DNA from: Chloracidobacterium sp.
Lineage (GTDB): Bacteria; Acidobacteriota; Blastocatellia; Pyrinomonadales; Pyrinomonadaceae
Assembly: GCA_016706275.1 (NCBI GenBank)
Contig: JADJJY010000002.1
Span: 358,001 to 422,000 of the forward strand
Length of the DNA stretch: 64,000 bases
Direction of reading: 5' to 3'
Shown: in pieces, positions 34,424 to 43,260 of the stretch
Numbering within the stretch: the first letter of the stretch is position 1
Layout of the letters: each line of letters begins with the position of its first letter
Made by a program: the position numbers and the translations under genes
Notes under the pieces: generated by a model
The model's database searches: none
The model's input: the letters and a program-made list of their open reading frames with translations, nothing else
What the model was told of the DNA's origin: nothing

Positions 34424-35194
34424 ATGAACTTTATCGCGAAATTCCTTTCCGGAGTGCAAGAGATCACCTTTCTTTTGTGGCGCTCGGTAAAAGGCCTGTG
34501 GAAGGGGCCGCGTTATTTCAAAGAGACCATCGCGCAGATGGACAGTATCGGTGTCGGATCGCTTGGTATTGTTTCGCTCACCGGTTTTTTTACCGGAGGC
34601 GTCCTCGTCCTTCAAGCCTTTCCTACGCTTGAATATTATGGGGCACAGAGCAGCGCCGGACAAAGTGTGGCTACCTCGTTAATTCGTGAACTCGGGCCCG
34701 TGTTGACGGCCTTGATGGTGGCCGGGCGGGTGGGCTCGGCCATATCTGCCGAATTGGGGTCGATGGTCGTCTCGCAACAGATCGACGCTATGCGGGCACT
34801 CGGGACGTCACCGGTTCGCAAACTCGTCACCCCGCGCATCATAGCGCTCCTTATTACACTCCCGCTGCTTACATTTTCAGCGGATCTCGTGGGGATAGCA
34901 GGCGGAGGTTTGGTCGCCAAGCAGATATATGGTCTGGACACGAATCTATACATACAGTCTGCAAAGTTTGGGATCGCGATGACCGATATCATCGGCGGTA
35001 TGGTCAAACCTATTATTTTTGGAGGGATCATAGGCTTGGTCTCGTGTTATAAAGGACTGAATACGAAAGGTGGTACGGTGGGCGTCGGCCGATCTACGAC
35101 AAGCGCAGTTGTTACATCGTCCGTAAACATAATAATTGCTGACTTTTTCCTATCTAAAATATTGCAGAGTTTGTTTAGCGCTACCATTTTTTAA
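34424..35194 (+). CDS. mlaE: MlaE-type ABC permease
   Basis: The 256-aa inner-membrane protein has five to six helices and the MlaE signature region RELGPVLTALMVAGRVGSAISAEL, followed by QIDAMRALGTSP. It is the permease of the Mla lipid-transport complex that moves phospholipid between inner and outer membranes. The ATPase and MCE-domain genes follow in order. This three-gene unit lacks mlaB, mlaC and mlaA in the window. Confidence 0.92.
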   Translation: MNFIAKFLSGVQEITFLLWRSVKGLWKGPRYFKETIAQMDSIGVGSLGIVSLTGFFTGGVLVLQAFPTLEYYGAQSSAGQSVATSLIRELGPVLTALMVAGRVGSAISAELGSMVVSQQIDAMRALGTSPVRKLVTPRIIALLITLPLLTFSADLVGIAGGGLVAKQIYGLDTNLYIQSAKFGIAMTDIIGGMVKPIIFGGIIGLVSCYKGLNTKGGTVGVGRSTTSAVVTSSVNIIIADFFLSKILQSLFSATIF

Positions 35195-35208
35195 GCAAGG
35201 ATCGTTGT

Positions 35209-36084
35209 ATGACTTTAGACATCGAAGTTGTCCATCACCATCATGCATATGAGACCGGCGAAACACTTGTCGGGGAATTTGGCCTGCCTGCTATCGAATT
35301 TCGAAATGTCGAGCTAGCCTTTGATGATCAAGTGATCCTTGACAACATCAGCTTTACTGTCAGACGAGGCGAAACCAAGATAGTTCTTGGAGGTTCCGGA
35401 AGCGGCAAATCAACTATCATTAATCTGATACTTGGGCTGCTAAAACCTGACGCGGGGACGATCCTCATCGATGGCGAAGATGTAACGGACTTTGACGATC
35501 AGGAAATGATGCGGATCCGCAAGAATATCGGCATGGTCTTTCAAGAAGGGGCATTGTTCGATTCCCTGTCAGTTTATGAAAACGTCGCTTATCGCCTTCA
35601 CGAAGAAAAAGTCGATGAGGAGGAAGTCGAGCATGAGGTTGTCCGAATGCTGCAATTCGTCAATCTTGAGGACGCCATTGACAAGATGCCGTCTGAGCTT
35701 TCGGGCGGTATGCGCCGCCGTGTAGGCATCGCCAGAGCACTGGTCGGCAATCCAAGCATCGTTCTTTTTGACGAACCGACGGCAGGGCTTGATCCGCCAA
35801 CGGCACGCACTATTTGCGAGCTGGCGATTAAGCTTCGCGACCTCGAAGATGTATCATCTATTTTTGTAACGCACGAGATGAATAATCTCGAATATTTGTC
35901 ATCGGAATACGCAACGCTTGACCGCGTTGGTGAGGTACATTTTGAACTCGAAGGCGAACGACTGTGTCTGCTCAATACCGAGGTGATAATGCTCAAACAA
36001 GGAGATATTATCTTTAGTGGTAAGGATGAACAACTACGCCAGACCGAAGACCCTTATATTCGCAGGTTCCTGAGAGGAAAATAA
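35209..36084 (+). CDS. mlaF: MlaF-type ABC ATPase
   Basis: The 291-aa cytoplasmic ATPase has Walker A LGGSGSGKST, signature LSGGMRRRVGIARAL and Walker B IVLFDEPTAGLD, with an H in VTHEMNN. An approximately 25-residue His-rich N-terminus (VHHHHAYETGE) is unusual. It begins 14 bp after mlaE and abuts the MCE gene, whose start follows its stop directly. It powers phospholipid transport with MlaE and MlaD. Confidence 0.92.
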   Translation: MTLDIEVVHHHHAYETGETLVGEFGLPAIEFRNVELAFDDQVILDNISFTVRRGETKIVLGGSGSGKSTIINLILGLLKPDAGTILIDGEDVTDFDDQEMMRIRKNIGMVFQEGALFDSLSVYENVAYRLHEEKVDEEEVEHEVVRMLQFVNLEDAIDKMPSELSGGMRRRVGIARALVGNPSIVLFDEPTAGLDPPTARTICELAIKLRDLEDVSSIFVTHEMNNLEYLSSEYATLDRVGEVHFELEGERLCLLNTEVIMLKQGDIIFSGKDEQLRQTEDPYIRRFLRGK

Positions 36085-37269
36085 ATGCCTAGAAGCAATC
36101 AGAAACTTACATTTAGCGAACTACGTGTTGGTATTTTCATGTTTGCGGCGCTCGTGGTCACGGGTTTTCTGATCCTCAATTCGAGCGGTGATTTCAATCC
36201 TTTCGAGAAAAGAATGCGGCTCAAGGCCCGCTTTGTCAGCGCCGACGGATTGCGCGCGGGCGGGGACGTACAGCTTGCGGGCGTAAAGATCGGCAAGGTC
36301 GAGGAGGTTGTTTTCCTGCCGCCTGACGCTCCAAACGGCGAACGTGTCGAGGCTACATTTCTTGTTGTGCAGCAGCTTGATAAAAAACCGATCACCGAAT
36401 TAATACGCACTGATTCGACTGCACAGCTTGTCGCGACGTCGATATTGGCAAACGACAAAATGATCAACATTGTCCCTGGCACGACCAAGGGCCAGCCGGT
36501 GGGCGACAATGCGGTACTTTCCTCAACTGCGTCGGCTTCGTTAAATCAGCTTACATCGACCGGTAACGATCTGCTTGCGCAGATAAATAAGCTTGCGATC
36601 CCCGCAAACGAGATCCTGCAAAAGGCCAACAATGGCGACGGCACACTCGGGCGTATCGTTAATGACGAAGCCCTCTACGAGAGTTTGAATGCGACCATTA
36701 ATGAAGCGAAGAGCACTATCGAAAAGATAAATTCAGGCAAGGGTACGGCTGGTAAACTAGTCAATGATCCGGCGTTGTACGACAGCCTCAATAAGACCGT
36801 GGCAAACCTAGAATCTATTGCGGCCGATGTTAAGAATGGCCGTGGTACTGCTGGTAAGTTCGTGAACGACGATGCTCTTTATAACGATGCACGTGACGCT
36901 ATTGCAGATCTACGAAAATCCGCGGCAAAGATCAACGAGATCGCTGAGGATGTTAAATCTATCACCGTTGATCTCAAAGACGGCAAAGGCTCAGCTGGTA
37001 AACTGCTAAAAGACGAAAAACTCTACGAAGACGCAAGGACGGCGATCGAAAAATTTAATTCGATGTCCACGCGGCTCGACGCGATCCTCGCTGATGCCCA
37101 GGCCGGAAAAGGCACACTCGGCAAATTTGTAACCGACGAAACCCTCTACAACAGCATCAATCAAACCGCTTCGAACGTAAATCAATTTACGAGCGAGGGC
37201 ACAAAACTGCTTTACGACTTTCGTCAGAATCCCAAAAAATTCCTCCGCATTAAACTAGCCCTGTTCTAG
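36085..37269 (+). CDS. mlaD: MlaD-type MCE protein with repeated C-terminal GKGT motif
   Basis: The 394-aa protein has one N-terminal transmembrane helix (about residues 14-34). An MCE domain follows (about residues 42-125, with ARFVSADGLRAGGDVQLAGV). The long C-terminus carries five copies of a GxGTxGKLVND-LYE/D-type motif at roughly 35-45-residue spacing (GDGTLGRIVNDEALYE, GKGTAGKLVNDPALYD and three more). Such repeats form the extended periplasmic helical stalk in MCE proteins. It is anchored in the inner membrane and binds lipid. Confidence 0.9.
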   Translation: MPRSNQKLTFSELRVGIFMFAALVVTGFLILNSSGDFNPFEKRMRLKARFVSADGLRAGGDVQLAGVKIGKVEEVVFLPPDAPNGERVEATFLVVQQLDKKPITELIRTDSTAQLVATSILANDKMINIVPGTTKGQPVGDNAVLSSTASASLNQLTSTGNDLLAQINKLAIPANEILQKANNGDGTLGRIVNDEALYESLNATINEAKSTIEKINSGKGTAGKLVNDPALYDSLNKTVANLESIAADVKNGRGTAGKFVNDDALYNDARDAIADLRKSAAKINEIAEDVKSITVDLKDGKGSAGKLLKDEKLYEDARTAIEKFNSMSTRLDAILADAQAGKGTLGKFVTDETLYNSINQTASNVNQFTSEGTKLLYDFRQNPKKFLRIKLALF

Positions 37270-37296
37270 AAAACACGAATATTTCCAACGTGTTCC

Positions 37297-37325
37297 TTGT
37301 ATATCTGCATCTCATGATGTATATT
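37297..37325 (+). promoter_or_regulatory. Candidate promoter upstream of argR
   Basis: TTGTAT at 37297-37302 and TATATT at 37320-37325 are 17 bases apart. The transcription start would be near 37332, just before the 37342-37366 palindrome and about 45 bases before the argR start. The call is by consensus only. Confidence 0.35.
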
Positions 37326-37341
37326 ATGCACCGGATCATCG

Positions 37342-37366
37342 ATTTATGCGTAATGTACGCATAAAT
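37342..37366. promoter_or_regulatory. ARG-box-like operator palindrome
   Basis: Eleven-base perfect arms, ATTTATGCGTA and TACGCATAAAT, are separated by ATG. The AT-rich composition and dyad match the general look of an ArgR operator. It lies between the candidate promoter and argR, ending 10 bp before the start codon. Binding there would block transcription and possibly translation of argR and the downstream arg genes. Confidence 0.65.
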
Positions 37367-37376
37367 AATTCTTCGT

Positions 37377-37796
37377 ATGCAAAAGAAAGAAAGGCACGAT
37401 TTTATTCTAAAACTCATCGGCACAGAGAAGATCTCGCGACAGGATCTGCTTGCCGAAAAGCTGGGTCAAGGTGGCTTTGTCGTCACACAGGCTAGTGTTT
37501 CGCGCGATCTAGAAGAACTCGGTATCTCAAAAAACAATGGCATTTACGAATTGCCTTCGGCTGCCTCGGGAGCCGTCAGGTACGGGCTTAAGTCACTCTC
37601 GCCTGTTGGTGCCAACCTTATCGTCGGCAGCTGCGATCCGGGCCTTGCCTCAGCCATTACCGTTCGGATAGATGCCGCGGGGATCGACGAGATCGTTGGA
37701 ACCATCGCCGGCGATGACACTATATTTATTGCCGTTCCCGATATTGATAAACAAGCAGCGGCGATTGCAAAGATCTGGAATCTGTTTTCCGACTAA
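37377..37796 (+). CDS. argR: Arginine repressor ArgR
   Basis: The 139-aa protein has the winged-helix N-terminus (RHDFILKLIGTEKISRQDLL, then TQASVSRDLEELG) and the C-terminal arginine-binding/oligomerisation domain (GTIAGDDTIFIAVPD). It would repress arginine synthesis when arginine is bound. It leads an arg operon and has a perfect palindrome directly in front. There is no Shine-Dalgarno before ATG 37377, because the palindrome and a 10-base spacer occupy that place. Confidence 0.92.
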   Translation: MQKKERHDFILKLIGTEKISRQDLLAEKLGQGGFVVTQASVSRDLEELGISKNNGIYELPSAASGAVRYGLKSLSPVGANLIVGSCDPGLASAITVRIDAAGIDEIVGTIAGDDTIFIAVPDIDKQAAAIAKIWNLFSD

Positions 37797-37807
37797 TGGC
37801 TTAGGAT

Positions 37808-38857
37808 ATGAAATTTATTGAGATAGAGATAGAGAAAATGGGATCGGTAGTTTCGAGGTTAAGCCTGGGACGTCTGGTCTCTGTGATAACCGAAGAACTC
37901 GCGCCGGCCGTGGGAGATGTCGTTGCTGTGCGGGCGCTGTCGGAAAGTGTTACCTATGGCGATCTCGAACTTCCCTCCGGGAGGCTGGCGAAGATAAATA
38001 CGGGAGACATTTTGCTTGGCGCTTTGGGCAAGCGGCGTGCGTTGAAAGGTTTTGTCGGCGAGGTGCCTGACACGGTTAAAAATGGTGACCGGCTCCATCT
38101 GCTCAATATGGGTGGCGTGATCGGCGTTTGCAAGGGTCATCATTCGTCATTTTCTGATGCGATCGAGGTCGAGGTTATTGGCGTCGGGTGTGATGAAACC
38201 GGGCGGGCTATCAACATTGGCGATGGTGCTCTCATCCCTACCGATGAACTTTCCCCAACGGCACCAGTCATAATGATCGCCGGGACGTGTATGAACTCCG
38301 GCAAGACTGTTGCGGCGACCGAGATCATCAAACAAGCAGCCTACAGCGGCCTTCGCGTGGCGGCCGCGAAAATATCGGGTATTGCGTGTCTTCGCGATAC
38401 GCTCCATATGCAGGACAATGGTGCGATCGCGACAGCAAGTTTTCTTGATTGCGGACTTCCCTCTACGGTTGACCACGATGATTTGGCGTCAGTTTCCAAA
38501 GCAATACTCAATTATCTTAATTCGTTCGAACCTGATCTGATCGTTGTTGAGCTTGGCGACGGCATTGTCGGCGGCTATTCGGTCGATGCGGTGTTGCAGG
38601 ACGCAGAAATTCAAGATGCCATATCGTCTTTCGTTTTTTGTGCTTCGGATTATGTTGGCGTCATCGGCGGAGCGGTTGTGATGAAAAAATTTGGCATCGG
38701 CATCGATGTCGTTGCTGGGTCAGTTACCGATTCACAAATGGGCGAAGACTATATCAAAGAGCATTTCGGTCTCCCCGCCGGAAATGCTCGTCGTGATGGC
38801 GCAAGGTTATTTGAATTGGTTCAAAACGCTGCTCGGCTTGCGGAGGTCGCCGCATGA
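37808..38857 (+). CDS. P-loop protein with DUF1611-like domain, arg operon member of unknown role
   Basis: The 349-aa protein has an N-terminal beta-rich domain (residues 1-125). A P-loop NTPase/DUF1611-like domain follows, with IAGTCMNSGKT (about residue 158), LDCGLPSTVD and VVELGDGIVGGYS. The fold resembles P-loop proteins that act on acids or cofactors. It lies between argR and argC, overlaps argC by four bases, and is therefore part of the operon. The window lacks any gene for N-acetylglutamate synthesis; a role in the arginine pathway is possible but is inference. Confidence 0.7.
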   Translation: MKFIEIEIEKMGSVVSRLSLGRLVSVITEELAPAVGDVVAVRALSESVTYGDLELPSGRLAKINTGDILLGALGKRRALKGFVGEVPDTVKNGDRLHLLNMGGVIGVCKGHHSSFSDAIEVEVIGVGCDETGRAINIGDGALIPTDELSPTAPVIMIAGTCMNSGKTVAATEIIKQAAYSGLRVAAAKISGIACLRDTLHMQDNGAIATASFLDCGLPSTVDHDDLASVSKAILNYLNSFEPDLIVVELGDGIVGGYSVDAVLQDAEIQDAISSFVFCASDYVGVIGGAVVMKKFGIGIDVVAGSVTDSQMGEDYIKEHFGLPAGNARRDGARLFELVQNAARLAEVAA

Positions 38858-39894
38858 GTGAAACTAACAAGATTCGCGTTGCGATATTTGGCGGTTCAGG
38901 TTACGGTGGGAGCGAACTGCTCCGCATTTTGCTGTTTCATCCGAACGCTGAGGTACGGCTGGTTACAGCAAACGAACACGCCGGTAAGGCTGTCGGCGAA
39001 GTCCACAAAAATCTCTTCGGGATGACCGATCTACGGTTCGAAAAGGCGCCTGAAGAACTTTTAACCCTTACTAATATTGACGTTGCGTTTTTTGCCCTGC
39101 CGCACGGCCAGGCTCTCGACGTCGTGCCGCAGTTACTGCCGAATATAAAAGTGATCGACTTGTCGGGAGATTTTCGCATTGATGATGCCGATGTTTTCAA
39201 GCAGTTTTACAAGCTCGAGCACACCGCGACCGATTTGCAAACCAAGTTCGTATATGGCCTGACCGAGACAAATCGCGAAGCGGTCAAATCCGCTCAATAC
39301 ATCGCAAACCCCGGCTGTTTTGCAACCGCGACACTGCTCGCACTAGCTCCGATCGTTAAGAGCGGTATGTTGACCGGAAAAGTTATCGTTGACGCTAAAA
39401 CTGGTTCGAGTGGTTCAGGGGCAAAGCCCGCCTCAAATACACATCACCCGCAACGGATGAACTCGTTCTATGCCTACAAGCCTTTTACTCATCAGCACGT
39501 GCCGGAGATCGAGCAGCATTTGAAAGAAGTTGGCAGTTTTCAAAGCGATCTTGTGTTTATGACACATAGCCTGCCGGTCGCGCGCGGGATATTTGCTTCG
39601 TGCTATCTAGAGACAAATGTGCAGCTTTCAAACGAAGATCTGAGGAATCTTTACGCTCATTTTTACAAAGACGCTTTCTTTGTCCGGATGGTCGAAGGGT
39701 CGCCCGACATCAACTGGGTAAAGACGACTAATTTCTGCGACATTGCCGTCCACACCAGCGGCAAACAAGTGGTTGTATTCTCGGCGATAGACAATCTTGT
39801 CAAAGGTGCGGCGGGACAAGCCGTCCAGAATATGAATCTGATGTTTGGCATCGGTGAGACGACCGGGCTCCGAATGGTAGGGACAAATCCGTAA
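38854..39894 (+). CDS. argC: N-acetyl-gamma-glutamyl-phosphate reductase
   Basis: The 346-aa enzyme has the NADP-binding GGSGYGGSELLRIL at the N-terminus and the active-site cysteine in ANPGCFATAT (about residue 150). It reduces N-acetylglutamyl phosphate to the semialdehyde, the third step of arginine synthesis. It overlaps the preceding gene by four bases and the next by one. Length is normal. Confidence 0.94.
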   Translation: MSETNKIRVAIFGGSGYGGSELLRILLFHPNAEVRLVTANEHAGKAVGEVHKNLFGMTDLRFEKAPEELLTLTNIDVAFFALPHGQALDVVPQLLPNIKVIDLSGDFRIDDADVFKQFYKLEHTATDLQTKFVYGLTETNREAVKSAQYIANPGCFATATLLALAPIVKSGMLTGKVIVDAKTGSSGSGAKPASNTHHPQRMNSFYAYKPFTHQHVPEIEQHLKEVGSFQSDLVFMTHSLPVARGIFASCYLETNVQLSNEDLRNLYAHFYKDAFFVRMVEGSPDINWVKTTNFCDIAVHTSGKQVVVFSAIDNLVKGAAGQAVQNMNLMFGIGETTGLRMVGTNP

Positions 39895-40121
39895 TGCTGA
39901 CGAAGATCGCTGAGGAAAATTGGTTTTACATCCTTGAGCACGACGACGAGACTGGCGAGTGTTTTCTCGATGTCGTTTGCGGCACTGTCGGTGTCTATAC
40001 GATAAAGATCAAGCTCAACGACCACGAGGTCGAGGCTTACAAGACAGACGCGGCAAGTATAAAAGATCTGGCAAATAGCATTACCAACAGCCCCACTGCG
40101 TTTCTCGATCGAAGAGTTTAG
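39894..40121 (+). CDS. 75-aa arg-operon protein of unknown function
   Basis: The protein has 75 residues, with NWFYILEHDDETGECFLDVVCG followed by YTIKIKLNDHEVEAY. It looks like a small beta domain and has no signal peptide or membrane segment. Its first base overlaps the argC stop and argD starts four bases after its end, so it is a genuine operon member. I recognise no family; a regulatory subunit is conceivable. Confidence 0.7.
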   Translation: MLTKIAEENWFYILEHDDETGECFLDVVCGTVGVYTIKIKLNDHEVEAYKTDAASIKDLANSITNSPTAFLDRRV

Positions 40122-40124
40122 AAG

Positions 40125-41288
40125 ATGAATTTTACTGAGATCAAACATCACGAGGACGAGTTTCAGCTCGCGACGTACGCCAAGATGGATATTGCCGTTG
40201 AGCGAGGTTCCGGCGTTTGGGTATGGACGAGCGAGGGCGATAAGTATCTCGATCTGTATGGCGGCCACGCGGTCTGTGCAACCGGGCATTCGCACCCGCA
40301 TGTTGTCAGAGCGATTCAGGAGCAGTCCGACAAGGTTTTGTTTTACTCTAATCTAGTTTATTCAGAAATACGTGCAAAGGCCGCCGAGAAGCTAGTCACA
40401 GTCGCTCCTGACGTCCTTACAAAGGCATTCTTTTGTAACTCCGGTACTGAGGCCAACGAAAACGCGATGCGAATCGCCCGGATGGCGACTGGCCGTAAAA
40501 AGGTGCTCTCGTTCGACGGTGGCTTTCACGGCAGAACCGCGGATTCGATCTCGGCGACCTTTCTCGGCAAGTATCGTGATATCGGCAAGCCCAACGTTCC
40601 CGACCATGTGTCGGCGGAGTTTGGCAATATCGAAAGTGTTCGAGCCGTCGCTGACCGGGAAACCGCTGCGATCATTCTTGAGCCGATACAGTCGATGGCA
40701 GGTGTTCGGGAAGCGTCACCCGCGTTTTTCTCGGAGCTGCGGCAGATATGTTACGACCTCGGGATCGTGCTGATCTTTGATGAGGTCCAGACTGGCATTG
40801 GACGGACGGGAAATTGGTTTTTTGCCGGTAGCGAGCACGCCGATGGCGCAGTACCCGATATCATCACACTTGCGAAATCTCTAGGCAGCGGTGTTCCGGT
40901 CGGGGCTTGTCTCGTTAACGACATCGTCGCAACTCATATTAAAACTAATGACCTCGGCACGACGTTTGGCGGCGGAATGCTCGCGATGGCGGCAGTTCTG
41001 GCGACGCTTGAGGCGATCGAGGACGATGATATGATCGCGAACTCCGTCAGCATTGAGCAACATCTGCGTGATTCCCTCGTAGGTGTCGCCGGTGTGAAAG
41101 CGGTCCTCGGCAAAGGTTGTCTTATCGGTATCGAGTTTGACGAGGCGTGTGGCGCCGTACATAAAAAACTCCTTTCACAAAAAATAGTCACCGGCACATC
41201 GAGCGACCCGAACGTTTTGCGGCTTTTACCGCCGCTAATGGTCAGTAAGGACGAGATCGAAATGCTAGTCGAGGTATTAAGATCGTGA
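40125..41288 (+). CDS. argD: N-acetylornithine aminotransferase
   Basis: The 387-aa PLP enzyme is class III. It has the PLP lysine in TLAKSLGSG (about residue 251), the aspartate in IFDEVQTGIGRTG, and SGTEANENAMRIAR. It makes N-acetylornithine from the semialdehyde and glutamate. It overlaps the carbamoyltransferase gene by four bases. A bifunctional succinyl-DAP role is possible, but the operon points to arginine. Confidence 0.92.
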   Translation: MNFTEIKHHEDEFQLATYAKMDIAVERGSGVWVWTSEGDKYLDLYGGHAVCATGHSHPHVVRAIQEQSDKVLFYSNLVYSEIRAKAAEKLVTVAPDVLTKAFFCNSGTEANENAMRIARMATGRKKVLSFDGGFHGRTADSISATFLGKYRDIGKPNVPDHVSAEFGNIESVRAVADRETAAIILEPIQSMAGVREASPAFFSELRQICYDLGIVLIFDEVQTGIGRTGNWFFAGSEHADGAVPDIITLAKSLGSGVPVGACLVNDIVATHIKTNDLGTTFGGGMLAMAAVLATLEAIEDDDMIANSVSIEQHLRDSLVGVAGVKAVLGKGCLIGIEFDEACGAVHKKLLSQKIVTGTSSDPNVLRLLPPLMVSKDEIEMLVEVLRS

Positions 41289-42280
41289 AGAATTATCTCA
41301 AAACATCTGATCTCGACCGCGTCGAGATGGACAAGCTGATCGAATCGGCGATGCAGTTCAAAGCGGGCGTCCGGGCCGACAAGCCGCTTGCCGGTAAATC
41401 GATCGCGCTTGTCTTTTTTAACCCCAGCCTGAGAACTAGAGCGTCGATGCAGGTCGGTATCTACGAGCTTGGCGGCAACGCTGTGATCCTCGAACCCGGC
41501 GGCTCGTCTTGGACGCTTGAGCATCGCGATGGTGTTGTGATGGACGGCAATAAGACTGAGCATCTTGCAGAATTTGTACACGTACTTGAGCGGTATGTGT
41601 CGGCGATCGGTGTGCGCACGTTTGCGGAATTGAAAGATTGGGAAACCGAGCGGACCGACCCGATCCTTAACGCGTTCAAAAAATACGCGACCGTGCCGGT
41701 GATCAATCTCGAATCCGCGATGCATCATCCGTGTCAGTCGATGGCGGATATGATGACCATTCGCGAGACGCTCGGCCCCGCGAAGAAAAAGGTTTTACTG
41801 ACATGGGCTTGGCATCCAAAGCCTCTGCCGATGGCAGTTCCGAATAGTTTTGCACTCGCGTCGGCCCAGTTTGGCCACGATCTGCGTATCGCTCACCCAC
41901 CGGGCTATGAGCTTGACGAAGAGCTGATCGCCGAGATCGAACGACAGGCAGCGGCAAATGGTGGCAGTGTGGAATTTACTAGCGATGTCCATACCGCGTT
42001 TGACGGAGTCGAGGTCGTCTATGCCAAAAGCTGGGGCGGGAAGCAGTTTTATGGAGATACGGACAAAGACATTGAGCATAGGGCCGCGTTGAGAAACGAT
42101 TGGATCGTTGATGAGGCAAAAATGGCTAAGACAGATAATGCGATCTTTATGCATTGCCTGCCAGTCCGGAGAAATGTGATCGTGACCGACGGCGTGATCG
42201 ATTCTCCAAGGTCGGTCGTGATCGACGAGGCTGAGAACCGGCTGCACATTCAAAAGGCGATAATGACGAAACTAATTTAA
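41285..42280 (+). CDS. N-acetylornithine (or N-succinylornithine) carbamoyltransferase
   Basis: The 331-aa enzyme is carbamoyltransferase-like but has the variant carbamoyl-phosphate loop FFNPSLRTRASM. It also has HHPCQSMAD and MHCLPVRRNV and lacks the STRTR form of ordinary ArgF. These are features of the acetylornithine/succinylornithine carbamoyltransferases of Xanthomonas and Bacteroides. It would make N-acetylcitrulline, so arginine synthesis here runs through acetylated intermediates and needs a deacetylase that is not in the window. It overlaps argB by one base. Confidence 0.87.
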   Translation: MKNYLKTSDLDRVEMDKLIESAMQFKAGVRADKPLAGKSIALVFFNPSLRTRASMQVGIYELGGNAVILEPGGSSWTLEHRDGVVMDGNKTEHLAEFVHVLERYVSAIGVRTFAELKDWETERTDPILNAFKKYATVPVINLESAMHHPCQSMADMMTIRETLGPAKKKVLLTWAWHPKPLPMAVPNSFALASAQFGHDLRIAHPPGYELDEELIAEIERQAAANGGSVEFTSDVHTAFDGVEVVYAKSWGGKQFYGDTDKDIEHRAALRNDWIVDEAKMAKTDNAIFMHCLPVRRNVIVTDGVIDSPRSVVIDEAENRLHIQKAIMTKLI

Positions 42281-43167
42281 TGAACATCGAAACGCTTAAC
42301 TTGCTGCGTGAATCATTGCCCTACATACAAAAATTTCAGGGCAAGACTTTTGTCGTCAAATTTTCAGGCAAAGTCACCGAGGACAAAGAAAATCTTGCGT
42401 CCCTGGCCGAGGAGCTTGCCCTGCTGCACCAGGTCGGCATCCGCGTCTGCGTGATCCACGGAGGCGGCAAACAGCTTACCGAGCTTGCACAAAAGCTGGG
42501 TGTCGTCCAAACCGTGATCGAGGGCCGCCGTGTGACTGATGACGATACTCTCGAACTCGCCAAGATGATTTTTCGCGGCAAGATCAATACTGAGATACTC
42601 GCTCAGTTTCGCCGTCGCGGAGTGTCGGCTGTCGGGCTATCCGGCGTTGACGGCGGTGTTGTAAAGGCCATCAAACGTCCGCCGAGGGATGTCGTGAACA
42701 AGCAGACCGGGAAGACCGAGACCGTCGACTATGGCCACGTCGGCGACGTCGTCGAGATAGACGTGTCGCTGCTAAACACACTTTTAGACAGCCGCTATCT
42801 GCCTGTGATCTCTTCGCTTGGTGCCGACGACGACGGCAAGATATTTAATATCAACGCAGACACCATCGCCGCCGAGATCGCCGCCAATCTTGGGGCCGAA
42901 AAGCTCATCCTGCTGACCGATGTGAACGGCATCTATCTTGACGAAGGCAACGAGGACACAAAACTCTCACGCCTGACCGTTGAAGACGCCCGACACATGA
43001 TCGATTCTGGCCGAGCCACCGGCGGCATGATACCAAAGCTCGAAAACCTCATTTCCCTACTCGCCCGCGGCGTCCGCTCAGCTCATGTCGTCAGCGGCAC
43101 TACCCGCAACGCCATCCTCGCCGAGGTCTTCACCGACGAAGGGACTGGGACGATGGTCGTAAAGTAG
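42280..43167 (+). CDS. argB: N-acetylglutamate kinase
   Basis: The 295-aa amino-acid-kinase-fold enzyme has VIHGGGKQLTELAQKLG near residue 62, LLTDVNGIYLDE and GGMIPKLENLISLL. It phosphorylates N-acetylglutamate, the second step of arginine synthesis. It is last in the operon, overlapping the carbamoyltransferase gene by one base. Length is normal. Feedback control by arginine is common in the family. Confidence 0.94.
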   Translation: MNIETLNLLRESLPYIQKFQGKTFVVKFSGKVTEDKENLASLAEELALLHQVGIRVCVIHGGGKQLTELAQKLGVVQTVIEGRRVTDDDTLELAKMIFRGKINTEILAQFRRRGVSAVGLSGVDGGVVKAIKRPPRDVVNKQTGKTETVDYGHVGDVVEIDVSLLNTLLDSRYLPVISSLGADDDGKIFNINADTIAAEIAANLGAEKLILLTDVNGIYLDEGNEDTKLSRLTVEDARHMIDSGRATGGMIPKLENLISLLARGVRSAHVVSGTTRNAILAEVFTDEGTGTMVVK

Positions 43168-43260
43168 CAGATGATCTGACTGCTGCAAGTCTCGTAACGT
43201 CGCTCGTTCCTATTATTACAAGGCACTAACCGGCTTGAAATAAACAATTAAGGAGATCAT

